Below the pieces are notes generated by a model. It saw only the letters and a program-made list of their open reading frames with translations. It was not told the origin of the DNA and did not search any database. Made by a program: the position numbers and the translations under genes. This document shows positions 1-8,748 of a stretch of DNA of 64,000 nt, in pieces (positions within the stretch are counted from its first letter, which is position 1; every line of letters starts with the position of its first letter). This DNA is from Acinetobacter cumulans (GTDB lineage: Bacteria; Pseudomonadota; Gammaproteobacteria; Pseudomonadales; Moraxellaceae), in assembly GCF_003024525.3 (NCBI RefSeq), contig NZ_CP035934.2, positions 3,286,001-3,350,000 on the forward strand, read 5' to 3'.

Positions 1-340
1 GTGTAATTGAGATAAGGTCACGAACAGATGTTTCTGGCGTTACAGTGATAGGATCCTTCACCATACCCGCTTCGAATTTTTTCACACGGCGTACTTCTGC
101 AGCTTGGGCAGCAATATCCATGTTTTTGTGCAAAATACCAATACCACCGTTTTGCGCCATTGCAATTGCCATACGTGACTCAGTCACAGTATCCATAGCT
201 GCTGAAACAAGAGGAATGTTTAAATTAATGCCGCGAGTGAATCGTGTCTTTAATGAGACATCTTTTGGGAGGACAGTCGAGTAGGCAGGGAGTAATAAGA
301 CATCATCAAAAGTCAAAGCGTCTTGAACGATGGTCAACAT
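1..340 (-). CDS. guaB: IMP dehydrogenase, N-terminal part (3' end outside window)
   Basis: IMP dehydrogenase oxidises IMP to XMP with NAD+, the first committed step of GMP synthesis in the cytoplasm. Only the first 113 residues are visible. They begin [20 protein letters not shown], the classic GuaB N-terminus, and continue through the barrel segment with [10 protein letters not shown] and a GGIGILHKN stretch. The sequence breaks off in [14 protein letters not shown], the start of the first CBS domain. The catalytic Cys loop lies beyond the edge. The start is the ATG at 338-340. A minus-strand TATAAT lies about 30 bases upstream. The family call is essentially certain; only completeness cannot be judged. 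Confidence 0.96.
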   Translation of the reverse strand, partial: MLTIVQDALTFDDVLLLPAYSTVLPKDVSLKTRFTRGINLNIPLVSAAMDTVTESRMAIAMAQNGGIGILHKNMDIAAQAAEVRRVKKFEAGMVKDPITVTPETSVRDLISIT

Positions 341-369
341 AACAGTCTCACTGGTAATTTCCGTGCGCT

Positions 370-375
370 ATTATA
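370..375 (-). promoter_or_regulatory. Candidate -10 element of guaB
   Basis: On the minus strand a perfect TATAAT lies about 30 bases before the guaB start codon, which would give a leader of about 23 bases. No convincing -35 hexamer is visible at 17 bases, so this rests on the -10 match and position only. Nothing else is evident between here and the terminator near 531. Confidence 0.4.
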
Positions 376-530
376 AACAAAAATTTGCTTTTTATTCATG
401 CCTATTTCAAGCAATGCAGATTTTTTTTGTCAAAAGTGACCATTAATTTTTTTATTATTCTCTCAAGCATTGATTTTATCTTGCTTTATTTCAAGGCACT
501 TGCTTTTTAAACACTCAATTTTTTATGTTA

Positions 531-553
531 CAAAAGTGAAGCCCTTGCTTCAC
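531..553 (-). terminator. Intrinsic terminator after the YkgJ-family gene
   Basis: On the minus strand GTGAAGC and GCTTCAC form a 7-bp stem with a short loop, followed by TTTTGT. It lies just past the stop codon of the gene ending at 570. Confidence 0.6.
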
Positions 554-569
554 TCTTGTAGTCACTAAT

Positions 570-926
570 TTAACTCACTTGATCAAAATGCTCAGTAAGT
601 GCTGGTTCCAGGGCAACCAAAGGAATTAAATTGTAAGCCCGACGTGCTTTATTACATTGCGCATCTGCAACCTGTACATCCTTACAAGATTCACTACGCT
701 GGTTATACACCCCACAACTGACCTGCCGACCAATTTCACCTTCTAGGGCAATACAACGCGGTGAACTTTGATTGGTTCCGACCATACATGAATATACGGC
801 CGTCACTGGCTCTGTATAGTGCTCAGGTAAGTTCAAACCCTCTGCCCAATAAAACGATACCCTAAAAAAGGCGCAACAAGCGCCACAGCTTAAACACGCA
901 TCCTGTGTTGGAACTTGAGACAACAT
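570..926 (-). CDS. YkgJ-family cysteine cluster protein
   Basis: Small cytoplasmic protein of the YkgJ/CxxCxxCC family, proposed to chelate zinc or iron; no specific reaction is established. The signature C11-x2-C14-x2-CC (17-18) is near the N-terminus, and further cysteines follow in PRCIALEG, SCGVYNQRSESC and AQCNK, as expected for the family. At 118 residues it has the usual length. It stands alone, with its own terminator after the stop; the next gene upstream starts about 900 bases away on the same strand. The metal and role remain inference. Confidence 0.85.
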   Translation of the reverse strand: MLSQVPTQDACLSCGACCAFFRVSFYWAEGLNLPEHYTEPVTAVYSCMVGTNQSSPRCIALEGEIGRQVSCGVYNQRSESCKDVQVADAQCNKARRAYNLIPLVALEPALTEHFDQVS

Positions 927-1025
927 TTTTTACTATTCTCGTCATCTAAAACATTCATTTTTGGACGAAAAATTTTAAAAAATGCTGATTTTCAACTCAA
1001 TATTTTTCTTTGAATACCGCGTTCA

Positions 1026-1823
1026 TTATTCTGGGCAAGTAAAGACGGTTTCATCCATTAAATCGATACCGCATTCCAGCGTTTCAATCCAATCCAAGAA
1101 TTGATTGATTTGTGTTTTGCCTACAAATGGAGTGCCATGCTGTGGCACGATCATTTCTACGTCCATAGTACGCACCATTTGCACCCACAAACGAATCACT
1201 TTGTTTGAACACATATAGCGTTGATGGAAGCCTTTCATTTTTGGAATATGCGCAGCAAAGTTTTCTAATGGTTTTGATGCATCATCCACCATCGATGCAC
1301 CCATATCGCCAGAAAATAGAATTTTGGCAATTGGATCGTAAAACTGGAAATTACCCACCGAATGTAGGAAATGTGCAGGCACCGCAATAATCTTACTTTC
1401 GCCCAAGCTAATCACCTGACCATGGTCTGGTAATTCAATTAGACGATCTAACCAGTTGCCCTTCATACGATCGCTCATAAAAGAAGAGTTTAAGTGTGGT
1501 AAGAAACGTGCCCATAGCTTTGATGCCACAATTTTGGCATCGGTATACACCAACCAACGTGGCATTGAGGTAATAATGTCTGGATCTTGATGCGATGCCA
1601 TCACCAAATCCAAATTGGTCAAGCGTGTGTACTTATTTAATTCCATAGTCAGGGGGACATAGGTCAAGTCACCCCCTGGATCAAGTACTGCAGCACGGCC
1701 ATTATCAATGATCAGGAATTGGTTGGCCTGTACACCTTCACCTTTAACCAAACTGGTAAAGCTGATGCATTTATGAATGCCATTATCAAATAAGACCTGC
1801 GATGTAGTACGTTCAAAAGCCAT
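1026..1823 (-). CDS. MBL-fold protein with oxygen-binding di-iron (ODP) type site
   Basis: Metallo-beta-lactamase-fold protein of 265 residues resembling the flavodiiron ODP branch rather than hydrolytic lactamases. The first metal motif reads SHQDPD (H78, D80, D82) where hydrolases have HxHxDH. Other likely ligands are the His pair at 151/154 in PAHFLHSVGNF, D173 in FSGDMG, and H229 in VPQHGTPF. No rubredoxin or flavodoxin domain is attached, so electrons or signals would have to come from a partner. Members of this family are proposed oxygen or NO sensors or reductases; which applies here is unknown. Start: the ATG at 1823. Confidence 0.8.
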   Translation of the reverse strand: MAFERTTSQVLFDNGIHKCISFTSLVKGEGVQANQFLIIDNGRAAVLDPGGDLTYVPLTMELNKYTRLTNLDLVMASHQDPDIITSMPRWLVYTDAKIVASKLWARFLPHLNSSFMSDRMKGNWLDRLIELPDHGQVISLGESKIIAVPAHFLHSVGNFQFYDPIAKILFSGDMGASMVDDASKPLENFAAHIPKMKGFHQRYMCSNKVIRLWVQMVRTMDVEMIVPQHGTPFVGKTQINQFLDWIETLECGIDLMDETVFTCPE

Positions 1824-1958
1824 ACCAATTCCCCAAAATTTTCTTTTAAAAATTGAATTTATATATGTGTCTACGATATAGAGATTTAGTTAAAGTTACA
1901 ACAAGCAAAATAGACTATATTGTCTGAAATATCAGTGAATTGGTTCACATTTATAAGC

Positions 1959-1990
1959 AAAAAATCCTGAGCTTTTAACTCAGGATTTAA
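1959..1990 (-). terminator. Intrinsic terminator of the GDT1-family gene
   Basis: Minus strand: ATCCTGAG, a short loop, then CTCAGGAT followed by a T run. It lies directly after the gene ending at 2017 and separates it from the MBL-fold gene. Confidence 0.75.
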
Positions 1991-2016
1991 TTGAATATTA
2001 TTTTTATATATTATGT

Positions 2017-2595
2017 TTAAAATAAATAATGTTGTGCCAAAGCAGCCACACCAATCACCAAGAACACCAACGCACCAATTTTATGAATTAAAGAGATTGG
2101 GAGTTTTTCTGCCAGTTTATTCCCTATAAATACGGCAGGTGCATTCACCAACATAATGCCCAGAGTCGTACCCAAAGTCACCCAACCAATACTGTCAAAA
2201 CGTGCAGCTAAAGCTACAGTGGCAATTTGGGTTTTGTCGCCAATTTCTGCCAAGAAGAACAAGACAAAGGTCGCACCAAAGACTCCATATTTTTGCCATT
2301 TGTTAATGCTTTCAGACTCATCATCCAACTCATCTGGAATCAACATCCAAGCAGCCATGGCAATAAAGCCTAAAGATACAATCCAAAGTAGGACTGTAGG
2401 GCTCAATACGGTGGTAATCCATTGACCTAAAATGGCAGACACACCATGGTTGACCACAGTCGCTAAAAAAATGGCAGCCAGAATAGGAATAGGTTTTCGG
2501 AATTTTGCAGCCAGCAATAAGGCAAGAAGCTGTGTTTTGTCGCCCATCTCAGACAGAGCAACGACAGCGAGGGAAATAAAGAAAGCTGATAACAT
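2017..2595 (-). CDS. TMEM165/GDT1 (UPF0016) family cation exporter, probably Mn2+
   Basis: Inner-membrane cation/proton exchanger of the GDT1/UPF0016 family, 192 residues with about six membrane segments in two homologous halves. Each half carries the family motif E-x-G-D-K-T: residues 16-21 (EMGDKT) and 117-122 (EIGDKT). Bacterial members export manganese. The upstream leader contains a yybP-ykoY manganese riboswitch, which strongly supports Mn2+ as the substrate. The ATG at 2593-2595 lies just after a hairpin that could hide the ribosome binding site. The gene is monocistronic with a terminator after it. Confidence 0.9.
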   Translation of the reverse strand: MLSAFFISLAVVALSEMGDKTQLLALLLAAKFRKPIPILAAIFLATVVNHGVSAILGQWITTVLSPTVLLWIVSLGFIAMAAWMLIPDELDDESESINKWQKYGVFGATFVLFFLAEIGDKTQIATVALAARFDSIGWVTLGTTLGIMLVNAPAVFIGNKLAEKLPISLIHKIGALVFLVIGVAALAQHYLF

Positions 2596-2806
2596 GATGC
2601 ATTTCTCTGGCTAGCAATAACATATACCAATGACCTATCCCTCCTGCTAGCCAAATGTGCAGAGTGATAAATCAAAGGTCTTGCCAACAAAAGAAAAGCC
2701 ACAAGGAGCTCATTTGGTTCTTTGCTATGATGACCATGCCCGTTTTAGAGCAAATATGTTGACCATCACCTGTTCAAGCTGAACAGCGGCTACTCCCCAA
2801 TGAAGT
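2596..2806 (-). promoter_or_regulatory. yybP-ykoY manganese riboswitch leader
   Basis: Read on the minus strand, the leader starts with the conserved GGGGAGTAGCC (2798-2788). A CTGTTC/GAACAG hairpin follows, then the hallmark GTCAACATA and a GCATGGTC segment, and the element closes with ACCAAATGAG pairing back to CATTGG. This matches the yybP-ykoY class, which senses Mn2+. Between aptamer and start codon, GGCTAGCA (2652-2645) and TGCTAGCC (2616-2609) form a perfect 8-bp stem ending about 14 bases before the ATG, a plausible expression platform. Class assignment comes from remembered consensus motifs; I could not run a covariance model. Confidence 0.82.
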
Positions 2807-2868
2807 GTGTCCATTTTAAGCTGTAGAAAGAAAATTTTCAATCTTCTGCCGATTAAATTTACCTATGT

Positions 2869-2897
2869 AAAAACACCCTGCCGTAGCAAGGTGTGTT
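2869..2897 (-). terminator. Intrinsic terminator of aceE-aceF
   Basis: Minus strand: ACACCTTGC-TACG-GCAGGGTGT with one mismatch, followed by TTTTTA. It lies about 70 bases after the aceF stop and ends the pyruvate dehydrogenase operon before the riboswitch leader. Confidence 0.8.
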
Positions 2898-2968
2898 CAT
2901 CTTTTTCAATCCCTCGCAGTCCCTACTTCCAACGAAGAAGTGCGATGTAGAAGGACTTAATTCATGCT

Positions 2969-4924
2969 TTAAATTAACAAGGTGCGAATGTCTTTAAGCA
3001 ACTTGGTGAGTTTATTGGTAAAGCGTGCCGCATCTGCACCATTAATCACACGGTGGTCGTATGACAATGAAAGCGGGAGCATTAACTTCGGATCAAAACC
3101 TTGACCATTCCAAACTGGCTGCATCGTTGCAGGTGAAATACCCAAGATTGCCACTTGAGGCCAGTTCACCAGTGGTGTAAACGCAGTACCACCAATTGCG
3201 CCTAGGCTCGAAATTGTGAAGTTTGCACCTTGAAGGTCTTTCGGAGAAAGTTTCTTATCACGCGCTTTTTGACCCAACTCACCCAATTCAACCGCAATTT
3301 GCTTAATCGATTTTTGATCAGGGTTACGCAGTACTGGCACAGTTAAACCATCCGGTGTTGCAACTGCAATACCCATGTGAATTTCATTACGCAACAATAC
3401 TGATTTACCGTCATCCGCCAAGTGGCCTGCAAACTCACGCTCTTCTTTGAGCAGGTGTGCAACCGCTTTAATAATGAATGCCATAATGGTCAGGCTGATG
3501 CCGTCTTTCTTAAAGTTGCCTTTAAGATCATTACGCCAAGCTTCTAGCTCTGTAATATCCGCCAAGTCGAACTGCGTCACTTGTGGAATGTAGTTGTTTA
3601 ACGACAACTGTGGAATCGACACTTGTTGTAACCGTGTCAATACTTTCTCTTCCACCCCACCAAAGGCATCAAAACTTGGCAGTTTTGGCAAGCCCGATAC
3701 CTGAGCGACTGCTGCCACTGGTGCAGCTTGTGGCGCAGTTAAACGTGTTTTCACATAAGCAAACAAGTCTTCTTTCATTAAACGTTCATGTGGACCCGAT
3801 GCTTTGACTTCTGCAAGTACCACACCCAATTCACGCGCAAGTTTACGAACAGCTGGGCCTGCATATACTTTGGCATTGGCAGCATTTTGCTCTTTGGTCA
3901 GCTTGTCTGATCCTTGAGCGACAGGTGCTTGAGCCACAGGTGCAACCGCTTTAGGTGCTTCCGTTTTAGCAGGCGCTGGTGGAGCAGCAGATACTTTGAC
4001 TACAGGTGCAGGCGCCGCCTGACCTTCAGCCTCAATTGTCACTAAAGCAACACCTTCAGAAACGTTTTGGCCCAGCGCGACATGAATTGCTTTAATCACA
4101 CCTGCAGTCGTGCTTGGCACTTCTACAGTCGCTTTATCCGATTCAACCACAATAATGCTTTGGTCTTTTTCAACTTTGTCACCAACAGCAACCAAGATTT
4201 CAGCAACTGCCGCTTTATCTACACCCAAGTCAGGCACTGCAACGTCTACGTCACCTGCTGGAGCTGATACAGTTTGAGACACAACTTCTGAAACCTCTGC
4301 AACAGGTGCAGGAGTAGCAGCAGGTTGCGGTGCAGCTTGAGCCGCTGGCGCTACAGATGAAGCAGACTTCACTTGCAGAATCACCACGCCTTCTTTCACG
4401 CTGTCGCCCACTTGAATGCTGATTGACTCAACCACGCCTGCAGCTGTGCTTGGCACTTCTACCGTCGCCTTGTCTGATTCAACCACCACAATGCTTTGAT
4501 CAACTTCAATCGTGTCGCCTACAGCAACCAATATTTCACCCACAATGGCTTTTTCAACGCCAATGTCTGGCACCTGTACATCAACAGTTTGTGATGCAGC
4601 AGCAGGCGCTGCAACTGGAGCTACAGACTCAGCTTTTACTTCAGCAGCGGGTGCAGCTGCAGCCTGAGGCGCTTCTACAGCTGGCGCTGCAGTTTGACCT
4701 TCAGCTTCTAATTCAATCAGCACAGCACCTTCAGCAACTTGGTCGCCTTGATTCACTAAAATGCTTTTTACAACACCCGCTGAAGTGCTAGGCACTTCAA
4801 CTGATGCTTTATCAGATTCCAAAAGCACAATGCTTTCGTCAACACTGATGGTATCGCCAACTTTTACCAAGATTTCAGCAACTGTCGCTTTATCTACACC
4901 AATATCAGGAGTGGTAATTTTCAT
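2969..4924 (-). CDS. aceF: Pyruvate dehydrogenase E2, dihydrolipoyllysine acetyltransferase, three lipoyl domains
   Basis: E2 core of pyruvate dehydrogenase; it transfers acetyl groups from its lipoyl arms to CoA. Three lipoyl domains are visible at about 1-75, 115-187 and 227-300, each with an ESDKA motif whose Lys (K39, K152, K264) is lipoylated. They are joined by Ala/Pro-rich linkers. A peripheral subunit-binding domain lies at about 352-392. The catalytic domain fills the C-terminus with the DHRVINGAD motif (H624). Length 651 is normal for a three-lipoyl E2. It starts two bases after the aceE stop, with GAGGAG inside the aceE end as its ribosome binding site, so the two are co-translated. 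The third subunit (lpd) is not in the window. Confidence 0.97.
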   Translation of the reverse strand: MKITTPDIGVDKATVAEILVKVGDTISVDESIVLLESDKASVEVPSTSAGVVKSILVNQGDQVAEGAVLIELEAEGQTAAPAVEAPQAAAAPAAEVKAESVAPVAAPAAASQTVDVQVPDIGVEKAIVGEILVAVGDTIEVDQSIVVVESDKATVEVPSTAAGVVESISIQVGDSVKEGVVILQVKSASSVAPAAQAAPQPAATPAPVAEVSEVVSQTVSAPAGDVDVAVPDLGVDKAAVAEILVAVGDKVEKDQSIIVVESDKATVEVPSTTAGVIKAIHVALGQNVSEGVALVTIEAEGQAAPAPVVKVSAAPPAPAKTEAPKAVAPVAQAPVAQGSDKLTKEQNAANAKVYAGPAVRKLARELGVVLAEVKASGPHERLMKEDLFAYVKTRLTAPQAAPVAAVAQVSGLPKLPSFDAFGGVEEKVLTRLQQVSIPQLSLNNYIPQVTQFDLADITELEAWRNDLKGNFKKDGISLTIMAFIIKAVAHLLKEEREFAGHLADDGKSVLLRNEIHMGIAVATPDGLTVPVLRNPDQKSIKQIAVELGELGQKARDKKLSPKDLQGANFTISSLGAIGGTAFTPLVNWPQVAILGISPATMQPVWNGQGFDPKLMLPLSLSYDHRVINGADAARFTNKLTKLLKDIRTLLI

Positions 4925-4926
4925 AC

Positions 4927-7626
4927 TTAGTTCTCCTCTTTGTAGTCAGCAACAGCATGAAGTTCTGGAGTCGCTTGCGGCGCCCATGCAACTGGACGGT
5001 CTGTATCCAACTCAAAACTCGAAATTGCATCTTTCACCAAGCGTGCATCCACTTCGCCTTCATCAGCCAATTTCTTCAATGTTGCAACCACAATGTGGGC
5101 AGCATCTACGCCAAAGTAGCTACGTAATTTTGCACGTGTGTCCGAACGGCCATAACCGTCTGTACCCAGCGCTACAAATGGGCGGTTGTCCGGCAGGTAA
5201 GCACGAATCTGTTCGCTGTAAGCACGCATGTGATCTGTTGCAGACACCACAATACCTTTGGTGCCACGCAATTGTTGAGACACCCAAGATTCTTTCGCTT
5301 CTGCCATTGGGTGCAAGCGGTTGTATTCTTCAACCGCCATACCGTCACGCGCAAGCTCGTTAAAGCTCGTTGCACTCCATACATTTGAATGAATTTGGTA
5401 TTCATCACGTAGAATTTGCGCAGCTTTAATCACTTCACGAAGAATCACACCAGAGCCCATCAACTGAACCGTCGCTTTTTCATCATCTTCAAGTAAATAC
5501 AAACCGCGTTTAATGCCTTCTTCCGCATTTGCAGGAATCGCAGGATGCTCGTAGTTTTCGTTCATCACCGTTAAGTAATAGAACACACGCTCTTGATTCA
5601 CATACATGCGTTTTAAACCGTCATGCACAATTACAGCCAATTCATAACCGAAACATGGATCGTATGAAATACAGTTTGGAATCGTATTGGCTAAAATATG
5701 CGAGTGACCATCTTGGTGCTGTAAACCTTCACCATTCAAGGTCGTACGGCCCGCTGTTGCACCCAACAAGAAACCTTGCGCCTGCGCATCGCCTGCAGCC
5801 CATGCAATATCGCCAATTCGCTGGAAGCCGAACATCGAGTAGTACATGTACATTGGAATCATTGGCAAGTTATTGGTTGAATAACTGGTTGCCAAGGCCG
5901 CCCATGCACTCATTGCACCTGCTTCGTTAATCCCTTCCTGAAGCATGTGACCGTCTTTTGCTTCACGGTAATGCATCAACTGTTCTTGGTCTTCTGGGGT
6001 ATATTTTTGACCGTGCGCGGCATAAATACCTAACTGACGGAACATACCTTCTAAACCAAAAGTACGTGCTTCGTCTGGAACAATCGGAACGACACGGTCT
6101 TTAATGGCTTTTTCTTTTAATAGCGATGAGATCAAACGCACCATTAACATGGTTGTCGATTGTTCTTTGCCTGCAGAGCCTTTTAACACTGCATCAAATA
6201 CAGAAAGCTCTGGAATCGCCAGCTGTTCACTTTCTTTACGACGTGCTGGCAGGTAACCACCTAAAGCTTCACGGCGCGCTTTCATATATTTCAATTCAGG
6301 TGAATTTTCACTTGGGCGATAGAACGGCACTTCGTCCAACTGCTCATCGGTAAATGGCAGGTTAAAACGGTTACGAACGTATTTTAAAGATTCCAACTGC
6401 ATTTTCTTGATTTGGTGCGTTTTATTCACCGCCTCAATTTCTTCAGACAAGCCGTAGCCTTTTACTGTCTTCGCAAGAATAACCGTTGGCTGACCATTGG
6501 CTTTCATTGCTTCTGCATAGGCTGCATATACTTTGTATGGATCATGACCGCCACGGTTCAGGTTATCGATGTCTTCATCGCTCAAGCCCTTCACCAGCTC
6601 TTCAGCTTCAGGATATTTACCAAAGAAATGTGCGCGAGTATAAGCACCACCCTTCACTTGGTAGCGTTGATAATCACCATCAACCGCTTCTTCCATTACC
6701 GCTTTTAAAGCACCGCTATCATCTTTTGCAAGCAGTGGATCCCAATGACGACCCCATACAACTTTAATTACACGCCAGCCCGCACCACGGAATAGAGACT
6801 CAAGCTCTTGAATGATTTTACCGTTACCACGTACAGGGCCATCTAGACGCTGTAAGTTACAGTTCACTACCCAAATCAGGTTGTCTAGCTTTTCACGACC
6901 CGCAAGCGAAATAGCACCCGTGCTTTCAGGCTCATCCATCTCGCCATCACCAAGGTAAGCCCAAACTTTACGGTTTTCTTCTTTAATCAAACCACGGTTC
7001 ATCAAGTACTTTTGAATGTGCGCTTGATAAATCGACATGATCGGGCCCAAGCCCATCGATACGGTAGGGAACTGCCAATAGTCAGGCATTAAGTATGGAT
7101 GCGGGTAAGACGGTAAGCCAATGCCATCGACTTCACGACGGAAATTATTCAAATGTTCTTCAGTCAAACGACCTTCAAGGAAAGAACGCGCATAAATACC
7201 TGGTGCACAGTGACCTTGGTAATAAATCATGTCGCCGCCAAAGCTATCGCTGTTGGCACGGAAGAAGTGGTTAAAACCCACATCATATAAGGTTGCAGAA
7301 GATGCAAAGCTGGCCAAGTGACCACCTAAATCATCGCCCGTTTTATTCGCGCGAAGTACCATTGCCAATGCATTCCAGCGGATTAAAGCGCGGATACGGC
7401 GCTCCATATCCTGATCGCCTGGCATCGCTGGCTCTTCTTTCACAGAAATCGTATTTAAATAAGGAGTATTTAGGCGCTGAATAGGAACGTGTTTAGCGAT
7501 TGCTTGCTGATACAGTTTTTCGAGCAAAAATGCCGCGCGCTCTGTGCCCATATGCTGTAAAACTGAGTCAAATGCTTCTTGCCATTCCTGGGTTTCTTGC
7601 GCATCAGTATCGCCGTAAAACGCCAT
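4927..7626 (-). CDS. aceE: Pyruvate dehydrogenase E1 component, homodimeric type
   Basis: Thiamine-diphosphate enzyme that decarboxylates pyruvate and passes the acetyl unit to AceF lipoyl arms. The protein has 899 residues, close to the E. coli enzyme (887). It shows the N-terminal homodimeric E1 block and the TPP/Mg motif GDGEMDEPES, followed by NCNLQRLDGPVRG. It is first in a two-gene operon with aceF. The ATG at 7626 is preceded by AGGTGAA at a good distance. The 320-base region upstream must hold the promoter. I saw no PdhR-type operator that I would defend. Confidence 0.97.
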   Translation of the reverse strand: MAFYGDTDAQETQEWQEAFDSVLQHMGTERAAFLLEKLYQQAIAKHVPIQRLNTPYLNTISVKEEPAMPGDQDMERRIRALIRWNALAMVLRANKTGDDLGGHLASFASSATLYDVGFNHFFRANSDSFGGDMIYYQGHCAPGIYARSFLEGRLTEEHLNNFRREVDGIGLPSYPHPYLMPDYWQFPTVSMGLGPIMSIYQAHIQKYLMNRGLIKEENRKVWAYLGDGEMDEPESTGAISLAGREKLDNLIWVVNCNLQRLDGPVRGNGKIIQELESLFRGAGWRVIKVVWGRHWDPLLAKDDSGALKAVMEEAVDGDYQRYQVKGGAYTRAHFFGKYPEAEELVKGLSDEDIDNLNRGGHDPYKVYAAYAEAMKANGQPTVILAKTVKGYGLSEEIEAVNKTHQIKKMQLESLKYVRNRFNLPFTDEQLDEVPFYRPSENSPELKYMKARREALGGYLPARRKESEQLAIPELSVFDAVLKGSAGKEQSTTMLMVRLISSLLKEKAIKDRVVPIVPDEARTFGLEGMFRQLGIYAAHGQKYTPEDQEQLMHYREAKDGHMLQEGINEAGAMSAWAALATSYSTNNLPMIPMYMYYSMFGFQRIGDIAWAAGDAQAQGFLLGATAGRTTLNGEGLQHQDGHSHILANTIPNCISYDPCFGYELAVIVHDGLKRMYVNQERVFYYLTVMNENYEHPAIPANAEEGIKRGLYLLEDDEKATVQLMGSGVILREVIKAAQILRDEYQIHSNVWSATSFNELARDGMAVEEYNRLHPMAEAKESWVSQQLRGTKGIVVSATDHMRAYSEQIRAYLPDNRPFVALGTDGYGRSDTRAKLRSYFGVDAAHIVVATLKKLADEGEVDARLVKDAISSFELDTDRPVAWAPQATPELHAVADYKEEN

Positions 7627-7844
7627 AATTCACCTATTCTATAAGCCTAATGTAATGTTCTTATATGTATCATATTTAGGTCGGTGGCAGTTATGGTCGC
7701 AGCTGAATACGCTTTTCGACCACTATTTATAAAATAAATAATGACTGACGTTTTATTACATAAAAGCACAATAAAAAGCCAATTGCGCGCATTTTACATA
7801 CAGTTTCTATTTGTTTTTAGTGATAGTGTGATCTTTAATCAGCT

Positions 7845-7903
7845 ATAAAAACAAATACCACCGTGACACTTTGAATATCTTATTCAAATGACAACAGTGG
7901 TAT
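7845..7903 (-). terminator. Terminator of the M23 peptidase gene
   Basis: Minus strand: ATACCAC and GTGGTAT are the outer arms and TTTGAAT/ATTCAAA an inner stem, followed by TTTGTTTTTAT. The rest of the 7627-7946 gap is AT-rich and must contain the aceE promoter; no gene is seen there. Confidence 0.65.
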
Positions 7904-7946
7904 CTATGAAAGAGGTTTTTCTATTTGGTACGGTGTATGACCTAAA

Positions 7947-8642
7947 TTATGGCAACATCGCTAAATATGTAGATGGGTTCTTACGCTGACCATCTTTAAC
8001 AACTTCATAGTGCAAGTGAGGGCCAGTACAACGTCCTGTACAACCCACATTGGCGATTAATTCACCCGCTTGTACACGATCACCTACACGCGCAACTAAA
8101 CGAGATGCATGCGCATAACGGGTTAAATAGCCATTGCCGTGGTTAATTTCAACATATTGACCATAGCCTGTGCCCCAGCCCGATTTGGTCACAATACCTG
8201 GGCCTGTAGCATAAATTGGCGTACCACTTGGTGCAGATAAATCTAAACCAGAATGGTTTTCAGCGCGACCACCCATAGTACGACCGCCAAAATCTGAGCT
8301 TACACGCTTCATATCAGGTAATGGATGCGACACTAACCATGAATATGCACCACCGGCACTCATAGAATTGTAAGAAGATTTATTGACACTGCTATTGCCA
8401 TATTTCTTTGCAATTGTATCGTTATTTAATTCGATGCTTTTTTCACGCAATTGAACGTTTAATTTCGTTTCTGCTGGTAGGTCAATATCGCTCGAATCAG
8501 AATATGCACCTTGAGACAAAGTACGTGTGAGTTGCTCAAGACTGTCAGTGGATGAATCGTTTAACTGAACCAAATCTGCAAATGCTACTGAAGCTGCAGA
8601 AGTTGCCAGAGAAAAAGCCAATAAAATACGTCGAAAATGCAT
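7947..8642 (-). CDS. Exported M23-family metallopeptidase (LytM domain)
   Basis: Periplasmic zinc peptidase of the LytM/M23 type, expected to cleave peptidoglycan cross-bridges or to activate amidases. A signal peptide (about residues 1-22, ending AFA) precedes a low-complexity linker. The LytM domain carries the full metal and catalytic set: H130-x3-D134 (HSGLD), H178 (YAH) and H209-x-H211 (GPHLHYE). So it should be active, unlike degenerate NlpD/EnvC proteins. It sits in the Pseudomonas-like order next to dciA and lpxC. The ATG follows AAGAGG. The exact substrate is unknown. Confidence 0.88.
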   Translation of the reverse strand: MHFRRILLAFSLATSAASVAFADLVQLNDSSTDSLEQLTRTLSQGAYSDSSDIDLPAETKLNVQLREKSIELNNDTIAKKYGNSSVNKSSYNSMSAGGAYSWLVSHPLPDMKRVSSDFGGRTMGGRAENHSGLDLSAPSGTPIYATGPGIVTKSGWGTGYGQYVEINHGNGYLTRYAHASRLVARVGDRVQAGELIANVGCTGRCTGPHLHYEVVKDGQRKNPSTYLAMLP

Positions 8643-8748
8643 AAAAAACCTCTTTAACTGTTCTTAACTGAGTTCCTTGGTGATCTCTTCCTTGATATCT
8701 ACCGAAAGGAGCGCATAAGATTAAGACATAACCATGAAGGAAATATGT

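Noticed and set aside
2463..2702. Minus-strand 79-codon frame over the riboswitch leader
   Set aside because: It overlaps the GDT1 gene in another frame and runs through the structured leader, so it is not a plausible gene.
4423..5363. Long plus-strand open frames opposite aceF and aceE (122 and 200 codons)
   Set aside because: They are antisense shadows. Their Gln/Leu-rich composition mirrors the Ala/Pro-rich lipoyl linkers, and they have no ribosome binding site or domain.
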